From the NCBI GenBank assembly GCA_012523465.1, contig JAAYIK010000012.1, positions 1-64,000 on the forward strand: 64,000 bases of DNA, given 5' to 3'. The position numbers were made by a program, and so were the translations under genes. This document shows positions 8,777 through 18,161 of this stretch, piece after piece. The number at the start of each line of letters is the position of its first letter. Within the stretch, counting starts at the first letter, position 1. Below the pieces are notes generated by a model. That model was not told the DNA's origin. It did no database searches and was given only the letters and a program-made list of their open reading frames with translations. The stretch is from Lysobacteraceae bacterium (GTDB taxonomy: Bacteria > Pseudomonadota > Gammaproteobacteria > Nitrococcales > AK92).

Positions 8777-9097
8777 GTGCCGGAGCTGATGTTCGCGCTG
8801 ATCGCCGCAGCGGCTGCCTGGCTGTGGCACGATGCCATGCGCGCCCGTGAGCGCACCCTGGCGGCCTGCCGCCGCGCTTGCCGTGAGATGGGAGCCCAGC
8901 TGCTGGACGAGACCGTGGTGCTGGATAGGCTGCGGCTCGGGCGCGACGGTCAGGGGCATCTCGCCATCGATCGCCGCTACCGCTTCGAGTTCAGCCTGGA
9001 CGGCCACGAGCGCCGGCACGGCTGGATACGCCTCACCGGCTCCGACATCGTCCTGCTGCAGATGGACCATCCGGACGGCCCAACCCTGCTGTCCTGA
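8777..9097 (+). CDS. DUF3301 family protein
   Basis: 106 residues from GTG at 8777; AGGAGG at 8764-8769 with a 7-base spacer fixes this start. One N-terminal transmembrane segment (FALIAAAAAWLWHDAM) is followed by a small domain with the DUF3301 pattern: ACREMGAQLLDETVVL, then YRFEFSLDGHERRHGWIRLTG. It is a gammaproteobacterial family with no assigned role. It lies divergent from the PHP phosphatase gene and 74 bases before the oxidase operon. Confidence 0.8.
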   Translation: MPELMFALIAAAAAWLWHDAMRARERTLAACRRACREMGAQLLDETVVLDRLRLGRDGQGHLAIDRRYRFEFSLDGHERRHGWIRLTGSDIVLLQMDHPDGPTLLS

Positions 9098-9171
9098 CGT
9101 TCCGGCAGCGCCCGCTTGAACTGACGCCGCCCTACCCACAGCTTCGACAGGTCGGCGGTTATGCTTGGAGA

Positions 9172-10572
9172 ATGCCGGTGGCGCTCGATCCGGAACTGCT
9201 GTCGCGAATCCAGTTCGCGTTCGTCGTTTCGTTCCACATTTTGTTCCCCACTTTCACCATCGGCCTGGCGTCCTATATCGCCGTGCTGGAAACGCTTTGG
9301 GGCTGGACCAAGCGGGATCTTTACATCGAGCTGTCGCAGTTCTGGACCAAGATCTTCGCCGTTTCCTTCGCCATGGGCGTAGTCTCCGGCATCGTCATGA
9401 CCTACCAGTTCGGGACCAACTGGAGCCGGCTGTCCGACGCCAGCGCCCCCATCATCGGTCCGTTGCTGGGCTACGAGGTGCTGAGCGCCTTTTTCCTGGA
9501 GGCGACGTTTCTGGGCATTTTGCTGTTCGGCCGCAACCGGGTTTCCCCAGGACTGCACATCGCTTCCGCCTACGTGGTCGCGCTTGGCACGCTGCTGTCG
9601 GCGTTCTGGATTCTTTCCGCCAATAGCTGGATGCAGACGCCGGCCGGAGCCGAGTTTCGCGACGGCCGCTTTTATCCCGTCGACTGGATCGCCGCCATTT
9701 TCAATCCGTCGTTTCCCTATCGATTCGCCCACATGGTGACGGCCTGCTACCTGACCACCGCCTTCGCCGTGGTCGGCGCCAGCGCCTGGGCCATCCGCAA
9801 CAAACGCTTCCCAGAGCATTCCCACAAAGCCTTCGCCATGGGGCTGGGGCTGATCGCCATCCTGGCGCCGGCGCAGCTGGTCATCGGCGACCTGCACGGG
9901 CTCAACACGCTGCGGCACCAGCCGGCCAAGATCGCCGCCATGGAAGGCCACTGGGAAACGCAGCAAGGCGCGCCGCTGCTGCTGTTCGCCATCCCGGACC
10001 AGGCAGCCGAAAGGAATCGCCTTGAGCTGGCTATCCCCAAGCTGGGCAGCCTCATCCTCACCCACGATTCCATGGGTGAGGTGGCCGGGCTCCGCGACTG
10101 GCCGCCGGAGGAACGCCCGCCAGTGACCATCGTCTTCTTCGCCTTCCGGCTGATGGTGGGACTGGGGCTGTTGATGATCTTCGTCGGCCTGGCGGGACTG
10201 TGGTTGCGCTGGCGCGGCCGACTCTACGACACGGACTGGTTCCTGCGCCTGTGCGTCTGGTGCACGCCGATCGGCTTTGTCGCCATCCTCGCCGGCTGGT
10301 TCGTCACTGAAATCGGCCGTCAGCCCTGGACCATCTACGGCCAGCTGCATCGCAGCGATTCGCTGTCGCCGTCGCTGACGGGAGCGCAGGTGCTGGGCTC
10401 GCTGCTGATTTACGTGGCCGCCTACTGCGTGATCTTCGGCACCGGCATCTACTACCTGATTCGCATCGCCAGGCGGGGCCCGACCGTCGGCGAGCCGGCA
10501 CCGGCCGGTGCCACGGCGCGCCGGCCGCTGAGCGGGGCGGACCTGCCGCTGGACGAGGGAGAAGCGTCATGA
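9172..10572 (+). CDS. cydA: Cytochrome bd-type ubiquinol oxidase subunit I (CydA/CioA)
   Basis: 466 residues with about nine membrane helices. The b595-type haem ligand region VVSFHILFPTFTIG is near residues 17-30, and the family signature GRQPWTIYGQL is near residue 382. The protein is about 55 residues shorter than E. coli CydA, in the region of the periplasmic quinol-binding Q loop, as in the CioA (cyanide-insensitive) branch. It oxidises quinol and reduces oxygen to water with high affinity and no proton pumping. It is coupled to subunit II by a 4-base overlap. No cydX-like ORF follows. Confidence 0.93.
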   Translation: MPVALDPELLSRIQFAFVVSFHILFPTFTIGLASYIAVLETLWGWTKRDLYIELSQFWTKIFAVSFAMGVVSGIVMTYQFGTNWSRLSDASAPIIGPLLGYEVLSAFFLEATFLGILLFGRNRVSPGLHIASAYVVALGTLLSAFWILSANSWMQTPAGAEFRDGRFYPVDWIAAIFNPSFPYRFAHMVTACYLTTAFAVVGASAWAIRNKRFPEHSHKAFAMGLGLIAILAPAQLVIGDLHGLNTLRHQPAKIAAMEGHWETQQGAPLLLFAIPDQAAERNRLELAIPKLGSLILTHDSMGEVAGLRDWPPEERPPVTIVFFAFRLMVGLGLLMIFVGLAGLWLRWRGRLYDTDWFLRLCVWCTPIGFVAILAGWFVTEIGRQPWTIYGQLHRSDSLSPSLTGAQVLGSLLIYVAAYCVIFGTGIYYLIRIARRGPTVGEPAPAGATARRPLSGADLPLDEGEAS

Positions 10573-11576
10573 GCCTAGACCTGCCGCTCGTCTGGGCCTC
10601 CATTCTGGCCCTTGGCGTGTTCATGTACGTGCTGCTGGACGGCTTCGACCTCGGTGTCGGCATCCTGTTCCCCCTAGGGGAAACCGACGCCGAGCGCGAC
10701 GTCATGATGAACTCGGTGGCCCCGGTCTGGGACGGCAACGAGACCTGGCTGGTGCTGGGTGGCGGCGGGCTGCTAGCAGTCTTTCCGCTGGCCTATGCCG
10801 TCATCATGCCGGCACTCTACTTTCCGGTGCTGCTGATGCTCATCGCCCTGATCTTCCGCGGCGTGGCCTTCGAGTTCCGCTTCAAGGCGCCGCCGCGGCG
10901 GCGCTGGCTGTGGGATCATTCCTTCAACCTCGGCTCGGTCGTCGCCACCTTCTCGCAAGGCCTGGTCCTGGGCGGCTTCCTGCAGGGCTTCGAGGTGGCG
11001 GGGCGCGATTTCGCCGGCGGCCCGTTCGACTGGCTGTCGCCGTTCACCGTGTTCGTCGGCCTCGCCCTGATCTGCGGCTACGCCCTGCTCGGCGCCACCT
11101 GGCTGATCATCAAGACGGAGGGCGAGCTGCAGGAGCGCTTCTACCGTCTGGCGCGGCCACTGCTGCTGGGAGTGGTGCTGTTCATCGTCGCCGTCAGCGT
11201 TTGGACACCGCTCAAGCACCCGGCCATCGCCGAGCGCTGGTTCAGCTGGCCCAACCTGCTCTACCTCTCGCCGGTGCCGATCGTCACCGCGTTGGTCGCC
11301 CTGCTGCTGCTGCGGGCCCTGCGGCGGCGGCGGGAAGTACAGCCCTTCGTGCTGTCCCTGGCTCTGTTCCTGCTGTGCTACCTTGGCCTCGGCATCAGCC
11401 TCTGGCCCTACGCGGCCCCGCCCAGCATCACCATCTGGGACGCCGCCTCCGACCCTAGCTCACAGCTGTTCCTGCTGGTAGGGACCCTGTTCCTGCTGCC
11501 CTTCATCCTGTTTTACACCGGCTATGCCTACTTCGTGTTCCGCGGCAAGGTGCGTGAAGGCGAGGGCTATCACTGA
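10569..11576 (+). CDS. cydB: Cytochrome bd-type ubiquinol oxidase subunit II (CydB/CioB)
   Basis: 335 residues with eight predicted helices. The typical N-terminal [21 protein letters not shown] and the conserved [13 protein letters not shown] loop (about residues 57-69) mark the subunit II family. It overlaps cydA by ATGA. Subunit II supports haem insertion and quinone access in the complex. The last residues ([12 protein letters not shown]) make a short hydrophilic tail. No terminator with a T run was seen in the 100 bases before rhlB. Confidence 0.93.
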   Translation: MSLDLPLVWASILALGVFMYVLLDGFDLGVGILFPLGETDAERDVMMNSVAPVWDGNETWLVLGGGGLLAVFPLAYAVIMPALYFPVLLMLIALIFRGVAFEFRFKAPPRRRWLWDHSFNLGSVVATFSQGLVLGGFLQGFEVAGRDFAGGPFDWLSPFTVFVGLALICGYALLGATWLIIKTEGELQERFYRLARPLLLGVVLFIVAVSVWTPLKHPAIAERWFSWPNLLYLSPVPIVTALVALLLLRALRRRREVQPFVLSLALFLLCYLGLGISLWPYAAPPSITIWDAASDPSSQLFLLVGTLFLLPFILFYTGYAYFVFRGKVREGEGYH

Positions 11577-11680
11577 GCCGGCCTGAGGCGTACCATTTGC
11601 CGCTCGACGCGCAACCGCAAGGCTGCCGATCGTGCCGCCCTCTCCTATCGGACGGACAAATCGGGTACGCTACGCAGCTT

Positions 11681-12958
11681 ATGGCTAACAATCACCTGAC
11701 CGACGTAACCTTTACTTCCCTTGGCCTCACTCCGGCGCTGCTGCGCGGGCTGGAGGACGCTGGCTTCACCCACTGCACCCCCATCCAGGCAGGCACCTTG
11801 CCGCTTGCCCTGGCCAAGCGCGACGTTGCCGGCCAGGCGCAAACCGGCACCGGCAAGACCGCCGCCTTCCTGCTTGCGACCATGCACTACCTGCTGGAAA
11901 ACCCGGTCGAGGAAGGCCGCTACGGTCCCTGGGCCATCGTGCTGGCACCGACCCGGGAGCTGGCGCTGCAAATCCACAAGGACTTTCAGCTGCTCGGCAA
12001 GTACACCGGCCTGTACGGCGTTGCGGTCTACGGCGGCACCGGCTACGAGGCGCAACGGCGCGAGCTGGAGCTCGGGGTGGACATCGTCATCGGCACGCCG
12101 GGACGCATCATCGACTTCTATAAGCAGGGCGTGCTGCCGCTGAACAACATCGAGGTGGTGGTCCTCGACGAGGCCGACCGCATGTTCGACCTCGGCTTCA
12201 TCAGCGACATCCGCTATCTGCTGCGGCGCATGCCACCAGCGGAAAAGCGCCTCAACATGCTGTTCTCGGCTACCCTCTCGCACCGGGTGATGGAGCTGGC
12301 CTACGAGCACATGAACCAGCCCGAGGTGGTGCGCATCGAGCCCGAGCAAGTAACTGCGGAGAAAGTCCGCCAGCTGCTTTATCACGTCTCCAAGGACGAC
12401 AAGATGAAGCTGCTGATCGCCACCCTGCGCCAGCACGACCCGCACCGCACCATCGTCTTCGTCAACACCAAGCGTGGCGCGGACGAGGTCCAGGGCTATC
12501 TGGTGGGCAACGGCTTCGAGGCCGAGGTGCTCTCCGGGGACATTCCGCAAAGCCGGCGGGAGCGCATGCTCAAGCGCTTCCAGGACGGCGAGGTGCCGAT
12601 TCTAGTGGCCACCGACGTGGCGGCGCGCGGCTTGCACATCCCCGACGTCACCCATGTGATCAACTTCGACCTGCCACAGGACCCCGAAGACTACGTGCAC
12701 CGCATCGGCCGCACCGCCCGGGCCGGCGCCAGCGGCGACGCCATCAGCTTCGCGTGTGAGGAATACGTCTACTCGCTGCCCGACATCGAGGCCTACATCG
12801 GCGAGAAAATCCCCACCGAGATCGTCGATCCCTCGACCCTGCCCGAGCTACAGCCGCCCAAGCGGACCCAGCGGCGGGGGCGCGGCGGCCGCGGCAGCTC
12901 CCGCAGCCGACCCCGCCACAACGGCGCCGGGCAGACTCCTCCCACGGAGCCAAGCTGA
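11681..12958 (+). CDS. rhlB: ATP-dependent RNA helicase RhlB
   Basis: 425 residues (E. coli 421). DEAD-box motifs in order: Q motif near residue 30, AQTGTGKT near 51, [27 protein letters not shown] near 163, SATLS, and the C-terminal [10 protein letters not shown]. The C-terminal tail is basic and Gly/Arg-rich, as expected for RNA binding. RhlB unwinds RNA for RNase E in the degradosome. The frame extends upstream to 11597, but MANNHLTD matches the family's start. The Shine-Dalgarno signal is weak. Confidence 0.9.
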   Translation: MANNHLTDVTFTSLGLTPALLRGLEDAGFTHCTPIQAGTLPLALAKRDVAGQAQTGTGKTAAFLLATMHYLLENPVEEGRYGPWAIVLAPTRELALQIHKDFQLLGKYTGLYGVAVYGGTGYEAQRRELELGVDIVIGTPGRIIDFYKQGVLPLNNIEVVVLDEADRMFDLGFISDIRYLLRRMPPAEKRLNMLFSATLSHRVMELAYEHMNQPEVVRIEPEQVTAEKVRQLLYHVSKDDKMKLLIATLRQHDPHRTIVFVNTKRGADEVQGYLVGNGFEAEVLSGDIPQSRRERMLKRFQDGEVPILVATDVAARGLHIPDVTHVINFDLPQDPEDYVHRIGRTARAGASGDAISFACEEYVYSLPDIEAYIGEKIPTEIVDPSTLPELQPPKRTQRRGRGGRGSSRSRPRHNGAGQTPPTEPS

Positions 12959-12965
12959 GGCGCGG

Positions 12966-12985
12966 GAGCCCCGTCCGCGGGGCTC
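12966..12985 (+). terminator. Hairpin after rhlB
   Basis: Perfect 8-bp stem GAGCCCCG / CGGGGCTC with a TCCG loop, 8 bases after the rhlB stop. There is no T run afterwards, so it could be a weak terminator or a 3'-end protecting hairpin. Confidence 0.5.
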
Positions 12986-13082
12986 GCCCGCCAAGCCAAC
13001 GCGCCGCGGCAACGCCGACTGAATCCGCAAAAACTGGACCGGTCGATTGAGGCGATGGCCGCAAGCCTGCTATGGTGAGCGC

Positions 13083-13847
13083 GTGAATTACCTTGCGCAT
13101 CTCTATCTCGCCGGCGACGATGACGATCTTGCCGCCGGCGCCTTGCTCGGCGATTTCGTCAAAGGCTGGCTGGAGCGCCAGCCGCTTCCGTCCGGCGTCA
13201 TCGCAGGCATTCGTCTGCACCGGGCGATCGACAGCTTCACCGACCAGCACCCGGTGGTGCGGCGCAGCTGCGCGCGCCTGCGACACCGGCGCCTGGTCGC
13301 CGGGGTCATCGTCGATCTGGCCTACGATCACTTCCTCGCCGTGCGCTGGCCGCAGTTCGCCTCGGAGCCGCTGCCGGCATTCTGCGCCCGCAGCTATCGG
13401 CGCCTGCTGGCGCGTCGCCACGCCTTCCCGCCCAGGCTGCAGGCCATGCTGCCGCACATGGTGCGGGACGACTGGCTGGGTTCGTACGCGCGGCTGGAAA
13501 ACGTGGCCCTGGCACTGGAGCGAATCGGCCGCCGGCTCAGCCGGCCGGGGCTGCTGGCCGATGTGCTTGCCGACCTGGAGCGGCACTATCACGGGCTGGA
13601 GCAGGACTTTCTGGAGTTCTTTCCCGAGGTTGTGGCCCATTTCGCCCCGCGAGGCAAGGGCGAGCAAGGCGCGATCGCCGCCAGTGCCTCCGCCGTCGGC
13701 ATGCCGGCAGCGCAGAGCGGCTGCCGACGCACGGCCGGCAGCCGTTATTCTTCTTCGTCCAGGAACTCGTCGAAGGCAGCCAGCAGCAGCTCGGGCTCGA
13801 CCGCCGCGCCGCTGGCGTCGGCCTCCCAATCCAGGCCCACAGCATAG
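13083..13847 (+). CDS. acpH: Acyl carrier protein phosphodiesterase (AcpH), with C-terminal extension
   Basis: 254 residues from GTG at 13083, chosen because VNYLAHLYLAG matches the family start and GGTGAG lies just upstream. AcpH removes the 4'-phosphopantetheine arm from acyl carrier protein using an HD-like metal site: RLHRAIDSFTD near residues 41-51 and a LAYDHFLAVRW segment near 79-89. Homology to known AcpH (about 193 residues) ends near EFFPEVVAHF. The remaining 60 or so residues are Ser/Ala-rich low complexity that overlaps the convergent DUF2750 gene for 103 bases. That tail may be dispensable or reflect a lost stop. Confidence 0.8.
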   Translation: MNYLAHLYLAGDDDDLAAGALLGDFVKGWLERQPLPSGVIAGIRLHRAIDSFTDQHPVVRRSCARLRHRRLVAGVIVDLAYDHFLAVRWPQFASEPLPAFCARSYRRLLARRHAFPPRLQAMLPHMVRDDWLGSYARLENVALALERIGRRLSRPGLLADVLADLERHYHGLEQDFLEFFPEVVAHFAPRGKGEQGAIAASASAVGMPAAQSGCRRTAGSRYSSSSRNSSKAASSSSGSTAAPLASASQSRPTA

Positions 13848-14113
13848 CCATCATCGGCCATGCCCGGCAGCCAGTCTTCCGTGAACGAATCCAGCGGAAT
13901 GGCGGCCACCTCGAAACCCGCCCATTCGTCCCGAGCGCAATCTGCCGCCGCTTCGGCGCTGGACCAGAAAGGCATGACCAGCCGGTCGTCGTCCTCCTCC
14001 GAAACCGCCAGCGCCCAACCCTCCTCGTCCCGCAGACTCCAGACTTGCCGCTGTGCGAGCGCTGCCGCGACGAATTCGGCGATCACGTCCTGATCCGGGA
14101 TTTGCGATTCCAC
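13745..14113 (-). CDS. DUF2750 family protein
   Basis: 122 residues from GTG at 14113, chosen for the GGAAGGAG site just upstream; an ATG at 14137 would add 8 residues without such a site. The acidic protein has the DUF2750 layout: WSLRDEEGWALAV, then VMPFWSSAEAAADCARDEW, then IPLDSFTEDWLPGM and a closing GYAVGLDWE. No enzymatic motif is known for the family. The C terminus (FDEFLDEEE) is encoded opposite the low-complexity tail of acpH; the acidic residues here and the serines there are products of the same DNA read both ways. Confidence 0.75.
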   Translation of the reverse strand: MESQIPDQDVIAEFVAAALAQRQVWSLRDEEGWALAVSEEDDDRLVMPFWSSAEAAADCARDEWAGFEVAAIPLDSFTEDWLPGMADDGYAVGLDWEADASGAAVEPELLLAAFDEFLDEEE

Positions 14114-14316
14114 GATGTCTCCTTCCAGCACATGCATGCCGCATTGGCGTGCAGGTCAAGCATACATGGCTTTCCGCGATGGTGCGCGGATTTCGACGCA
14201 GCGGACAGGCCTGCGGTGCGGCGTGCGGAAGGACATGTCGCGCTCCTGGCCGTCCGCGGACCCCGCGACAGCCTGCTCGCATTTCCGCCTCGGCTTGCGC
14301 CCGTCAGGCCACACCT

Positions 14317-14649
14317 TCAGCGTTTGGTCGCGCCAGTCGCCTTTTGCTGGGACCGGCGATAACGCTGGCTGATCAGCGGCGCCGAGACGCGCAGACGGCC
14401 GGGGCCGCCAAAGGGACACGGCTCGACCCGGAGCCGGAAGCGCAGCTGCTGCTCGGCATCCTCCGCCAGTATCACGGCATCCATGCTGCCCAGGAGCTCC
14501 AACAGGCGTCGCCCCGCGTTATCGACGGCGACCAGCTCGACGTCGCCACCGAATTCGGATGCCGCCTGGCTGGCCTCGGCAGAGGCACGGAACAGCTGCT
14601 GCAGGAAGGCGCGCTCCTCTGCCGTCAGGCGGCTGCTGAGAGTTGTCAT
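14317..14649 (-). CDS. Hypothetical protein, possibly a degenerate PilZ/YcgR-N-like domain
   Basis: 110 residues; ATG at 14649 has GGGAG with a 7-base spacer. It has a helical N terminus rich in Ala/Glu (LTAEERAFLQQLFRASAEAS), then a beta-rich part (LRFRLRVEPCPFGG) ending in RVSAPLISQRYRRSQQK. The RYRRS ending after a beta domain recalls the linker arginines of YcgR-type proteins, but the PilZ RxxxR/DxSxxG motifs are not convincing. No neighbour suggests a pathway. Treat as unknown. Confidence 0.55.
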   Translation of the reverse strand: MTTLSSRLTAEERAFLQQLFRASAEASQAASEFGGDVELVAVDNAGRRLLELLGSMDAVILAEDAEQQLRFRLRVEPCPFGGPGRLRVSAPLISQRYRRSQQKATGATKR

Positions 14650-14824
14650 TGTCTGCTCCCTACCCTGGGATACGCAAATATCCAGAAACGCTCGTTTTTT
14701 GCAGGAAGGCAGCCCGAGCGGGCGCCGCCTGCTTGTCTTTGTTTGTCGAATTATACGGCGCCGCGGTGCCATTGACCCGCCCAAGGCCCTAGGGAATATC
14801 CGCGCCGCCGGGCTGGAACGGCCT

Positions 14825-15289
14825 TCAGGAAGGCCGCGACAGCAGGAAGTGCATGCGCGCGGTCGCGACCATGCGCTCGGGGTCACCCTGCCAGGCGCTG
14901 ACCGCGACGTTGGCGATGCGCTGCCCTTGCCGCACCAGGCTGCAGCGGGCATACAGCGTCTCCGGCCGGCCGGGGCGCAGGTAATCGATGGAGAAGTCGA
15001 TGATCTTGGGCAGGGTCACCGTCTCGCGCTGCCAGAGAATTTGCAGCGTCGCGGCATGCTCCATGAAAGCCGCGATCACGCCACCATGCAGCGCCGGCAT
15101 CAGAGCATTTCCGATGTTCTCCGGCTTGTAGTCCAGCCAGAACAGCAGCTGCCCGGCCTCGTCTTCCCTGAAGCGGATGCCGAGCAGCTTGGCGTAGGGA
15201 ACGAACTCCGCCAGCCGGTCGTAATCCTTCTCGGCCCGCGCCTGCGCGATCAGCTCCACCAGCCCGGTCCTGTTCGCCGACTCCATCAC
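14825..15289 (-). CDS. Hotdog-fold PaaI-type thioesterase
   Basis: 154 residues. The hotdog motif LHGGVIAAFMEHAATLQILW (about residues 78-97) gives the catalytic loop of PaaI/YbgC-like thioesterases, and KIIDFSIDYLRPG is the following conserved strand. It likely hydrolyses acyl-CoA thioesters. It overlaps the second thioesterase gene by 4 bases (ATGA), so the two form a tandem operon, possibly a heteromeric enzyme. Substrate is not predictable. Confidence 0.8.
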   Translation of the reverse strand: MMESANRTGLVELIAQARAEKDYDRLAEFVPYAKLLGIRFREDEAGQLLFWLDYKPENIGNALMPALHGGVIAAFMEHAATLQILWQRETVTLPKIIDFSIDYLRPGRPETLYARCSLVRQGQRIANVAVSAWQGDPERMVATARMHFLLSRPS

Positions 15290-15759
15290 GCCTTGCCCTC
15301 CTCTGTCTCGTTCGCCTGCCGGCTGCGCACGCGCATGAAGGTGCTCATGCTAGTGGCGACCGGATCGGCCGGGTCTTCGTCGTAGCAGACGCAGCGCACG
15401 AAAGCGACGTCGCGGGTCATGCGGTAACACTCAGCCAGCGCGTACAGCGGCAGGCCGGGCTTGGCCGGGCGTAGATGGTCGATACGCAAATCCAGGGTCG
15501 CCACCGTCTCGGCAGCGCCCAGCTCCAGAATGGCGGCAGTGCCGCTGGTCTGGTCCACCAGGACCGTCAACGCGCCGCTGTGAATGTAGCCGGTGTAGGG
15601 GTTGCCGACGATTTCCGATCGGTACGGCAGCTTGGCCAGCAGCGAGCGCGGCTGCCAGCTGATCACTTCCAGACCGAGCTGGCGACCGTGAGGAATGAAT
15701 TCGAAAAACCGCTGGGCGCGCTGCACGGTCTCATTGGCATTGCTCATCGCCGGGGTCAT
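15286..15759 (-). CDS. Hotdog-fold PaaI-type thioesterase, first of a tandem pair
   Basis: 157 residues from ATG at 15759, which has GGAGA six bases upstream; an in-frame start at 15780 lacks such a site. The hotdog signature YTGYIHSGALTVLVDQTSGT (residues 42-61) and LDLRIDHLRPAKPG are clear. It is related to, but clearly diverged from, the downstream partner gene, as in an old duplication. The pair probably acts on CoA thioesters; there is no pathway gene next to it. Confidence 0.8.
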   Translation of the reverse strand: MTPAMSNANETVQRAQRFFEFIPHGRQLGLEVISWQPRSLLAKLPYRSEIVGNPYTGYIHSGALTVLVDQTSGTAAILELGAAETVATLDLRIDHLRPAKPGLPLYALAECYRMTRDVAFVRCVCYDEDPADPVATSMSTFMRVRSRQANETEEGKA

Positions 15760-15822
15760 GGAATTCTCCGTTGTCAGCACGGGCTGTGCATTTTGCCGAC
15801 TCCTGCCGCCGATGCAAGCCCG

Positions 15823-16263
15823 TCACGGACTAGCCGCGAATTCCCGCAGCTGCCGGACGGCGCGCGCCGCTTCCTGCCGCACCTGCTCCAGCAGGCCCTG
15901 CCAGGCCGGCTCCAGCGCCAGCCCGGCGGCGTGCTCGGCCAGGCGTAGCAGCTCTTCCTCCGCTGCCAGCCGCTCCCTGATGAGCAGTGGCCTTTCCGCG
16001 TCCGACAGCAGGGCCCGCAGTCGGCTACCGAGCCGTCCCAGGGTCTCCCGATCGGCGTCGGGCTCGCTCGGCAAGTCCCCGGCCTGCCGCAGCGCGGCCT
16101 CCATGCGCGCGGCCAGCGCCGCCCGCCGGCGCGCCAACCGACGGCACAGCGTGGCAGCGGCATCCTGCCCGAGCGCGGTGGCCGCATCCTCGTAGCGACC
16201 AGCCGCAACGGCCAGCGCTTCCAACACGTCGTGTAAGGCGACCTGCCTTTCACTGCGCAGCAC
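15823..16263 (-). CDS. Four-helix-bundle protein, DUF2383-like
   Basis: 146 residues, almost entirely amphipathic helix and Ala/Arg/Leu-rich. Four helices can be drawn: ALHDVLEALAVAAGRYEDAA, LCRRLARRRAALAARMEAAL, TLGRLGSRLRALLSD and the closing ALEPAWQGLLEQVRQEAARA. This resembles DUF2383/ferritin-like bundles of unknown role. The start overlaps the end of the lipid kinase gene by 14 bases, so they are co-translated. No metal ligands (ExxH) are apparent. Confidence 0.55.
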   Translation of the reverse strand: MLRSERQVALHDVLEALAVAAGRYEDAATALGQDAAATLCRRLARRRAALAARMEAALRQAGDLPSEPDADRETLGRLGSRLRALLSDAERPLLIRERLAAEEELLRLAEHAAGLALEPAWQGLLEQVRQEAARAVRQLREFAASP

Positions 16264-17167
16264 GATCCAGCCCTTCCGCCTGCCGCGCCTCCCGCTGCCC
16301 GACGTAGACCGTCACCGCCGCCGGCACCACCTCGAACACGGCCGGCGTCTGCGTGATCGGTTCCTCGTCGGCGGTCACCGGCCTGGGCTTGCGGGTACGA
16401 ATGACGATGCGCCGGCCGCGAAAGCTGGCCACCTCGTCGAGCTGCCGGTGCTTGCCGGCGCGCAGCGCCGGCAGCATGGCGGCGATCTGCCACAGGCTCT
16501 GCGGACGGATGGAATAGACATCCAACAGCTGATCGTCGAGCAGCGCCTCTTCGTGCACGGTCATGCCGCCGCCGAAAAAGCGGCCGTTGCCCACCGTGAT
16601 CTGCAGGGTGCGCAGGTAATGGATCTCACCGTCGCAGTCCAGCTCGGCAATGAACGGCCGCGCGCTGCGCCAGGCCTCGAGCAGGCTGCGGGCGTAGCCC
16701 AGCACACCCCAGGAGCGCTTGCGGTCGCTGCTGACGTGGTCGGTGACGGTCGCGCCTAGCCCGATGTGGGCGGCGTTGAAGAAATAGTGGCCGTTGACTC
16801 GGCCGACGTCGATACGGTGCGTCTCGCCGGCGGCGATGATGTCCACCGCCGTCAGCGGGTCGGCAGGAATCCCGAGCGCCCGCGCCAGGTCGTTGGCCGT
16901 GCCGAGCGGCAAGATGCCCACCGGCAGCCCGCTGTCGACCACAGCAGCGGCGGCCGAGCGCAACGTGCCGTCGCCGCCGCCGATCACCAACAGGTCGAAC
17001 TCCGCCGCCCGTTTTCGGATCTCCGCCGCAGCCTGCTGCGCCCCTTCGGCCTGGATCTGCGCGACCGCGATGCCCCGCTCGGCGAAGCGCTCCAGCACCT
17101 GCTCGAGGCCTGTCTCCCCTTGCCGGCAATGCCGGTTGATCATGACCAACGCACGCCGCTTCGCCAC
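16250..17167 (-). CDS. Diacylglycerol/lipid kinase family protein (YegS-like)
   Basis: 305 residues from GTG at 17167 (GGAG five bases upstream); in-frame codons run to 17218 but do not match the family. The catalytic domain begins ALVMINRHCRQG, has the nucleotide-binding GGGDGTLRSAA motif (about residues 62-72), then GILPLGTANDLARALG, and a C-terminal beta domain with NAAHIGLGATV and GNGRFFGGGM. YegS-like kinases phosphorylate phosphatidylglycerol or diacylglycerol. Head-to-tail with the DUF2383-like gene. Confidence 0.85.
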   Translation of the reverse strand: MAKRRALVMINRHCRQGETGLEQVLERFAERGIAVAQIQAEGAQQAAAEIRKRAAEFDLLVIGGGDGTLRSAAAAVVDSGLPVGILPLGTANDLARALGIPADPLTAVDIIAAGETHRIDVGRVNGHYFFNAAHIGLGATVTDHVSSDRKRSWGVLGYARSLLEAWRSARPFIAELDCDGEIHYLRTLQITVGNGRFFGGGMTVHEEALLDDQLLDVYSIRPQSLWQIAAMLPALRAGKHRQLDEVASFRGRRIVIRTRKPRPVTADEEPITQTPAVFEVVPAAVTVYVGQREARQAEGLDRAAQ

Positions 17168-17329
17168 ATCGTCTCCATTGCTTGGCCCAACCGGGACCCA
17201 GCTTGCCGGGCTGGCCACCTCTCAAGTGGGGGCGGCGAGCGGGCAGCGGCAAGCCATTGACCATGCTTGAGTCACCCTCGACTCACTCCAATGTAAGAAC
17301 CGACTGATGAAAAAGGAGGCGTTGCCGCC

Positions 17330-18040
17330 ATGCCCGACTCTCCCATTGCCCGCAGGATTCGAGCCGCCCTGGAACAGGCCGAGGACGTGGACTTGCATCA
17401 TAACCGCATCGAGCTACAGGTCGGCGAGGTGATACGACTGGAGGGCGAGGTCGACAACATCGCCGTCAAGCGCCGCGCCCGCCAGATCGCCCAAGCCATC
17501 GCCGGGTCGACCCCGGTCGAGGACAGGCTCATGCTGCGAGTGGAAACCCGGCGTGGTGACGACCAGCTGCGCCAGGCGGTGCTCGAGGCGCTGATGACCG
17601 AGCCGGCCTTTCGCGACTACGCTGTCGGCGAACGAGCAGACGGGCCGCCGGATGACGGGGAAGAAAGGTACGGCATCGCCGTGGAAGTGAGCGCAAGCCG
17701 GGTCAGACTGCATGGACGGGCCAACAGTCCCTCGCACCGGCGGCTGGCGGAAGTGATCGCCTGGTGGGTGCCGGGCACGGCCGACGTCGAGAACCGGATC
17801 CGGGTGCACCCGCCGCGCCAGGACAACGACGAAGAGCTGTCCGAGATCATCCGCCTGGTCCTCGATAAGGACCCGACGCTGGACGCCAGCGCCATCCAGG
17901 TCATCGCCCGCGACCAGGAAATCACCCTCAAGGGCGTCGTCGGCAGCGACGTCAAGCGCAAGCTGGCGGCCTACGATTGCTGGTACGTACCCGGGGTGCA
18001 CCGAGTGCACAACCAGCTGCAGGTCCGTCCTCCCGGCTGA
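17330..18040 (+). CDS. BON-domain protein with three BON repeats
   Basis: 236 residues; AAGGAGG stands 11 bases before the ATG. Three BON units can be outlined: residues about 6-70 (IRLEGEVDNIAVKRRARQIA), 75-160 (VRLHGRANSPSHRRLAEVIA) and 165-233 (ITLKGVVGSDVKRKLAAYD). Each ends with a 'xVxNxxxV' strand. BON domains usually bind phospholipid or stabilise the envelope, often in osmotic-stress proteins. There is no signal peptide, so a cytoplasmic or membrane-peripheral location is likely. The middle linker contains two WWVPG-like motifs, one per later repeat (AWWVPGTADVEN, CWYVPGVHRVHN). Confidence 0.75.
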   Translation: MPDSPIARRIRAALEQAEDVDLHHNRIELQVGEVIRLEGEVDNIAVKRRARQIAQAIAGSTPVEDRLMLRVETRRGDDQLRQAVLEALMTEPAFRDYAVGERADGPPDDGEERYGIAVEVSASRVRLHGRANSPSHRRLAEVIAWWVPGTADVENRIRVHPPRQDNDEELSEIIRLVLDKDPTLDASAIQVIARDQEITLKGVVGSDVKRKLAAYDCWYVPGVHRVHNQLQVRPPG

Positions 18041-18161
18041 CGGCGGACTGGACTCCGGCGCCCGGCAGCGGTAGAAATCGCTGCTGGGCCGTCCGGCGCC
18101 GTCGAAGCTCGGCGCAGAACCGCTATCCAAGCCATTACCGCAACCAATCGGAGAGCATCCG

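Noticed and set aside
8977-10350. Long open frame of 457 codons on the minus strand opposite cydA
   Set aside because: It is a shadow of the strongly coding cydA frame in GC-rich DNA, with a Gln/Gly/Asp-rich composition, no start signal and no recognisable domain.
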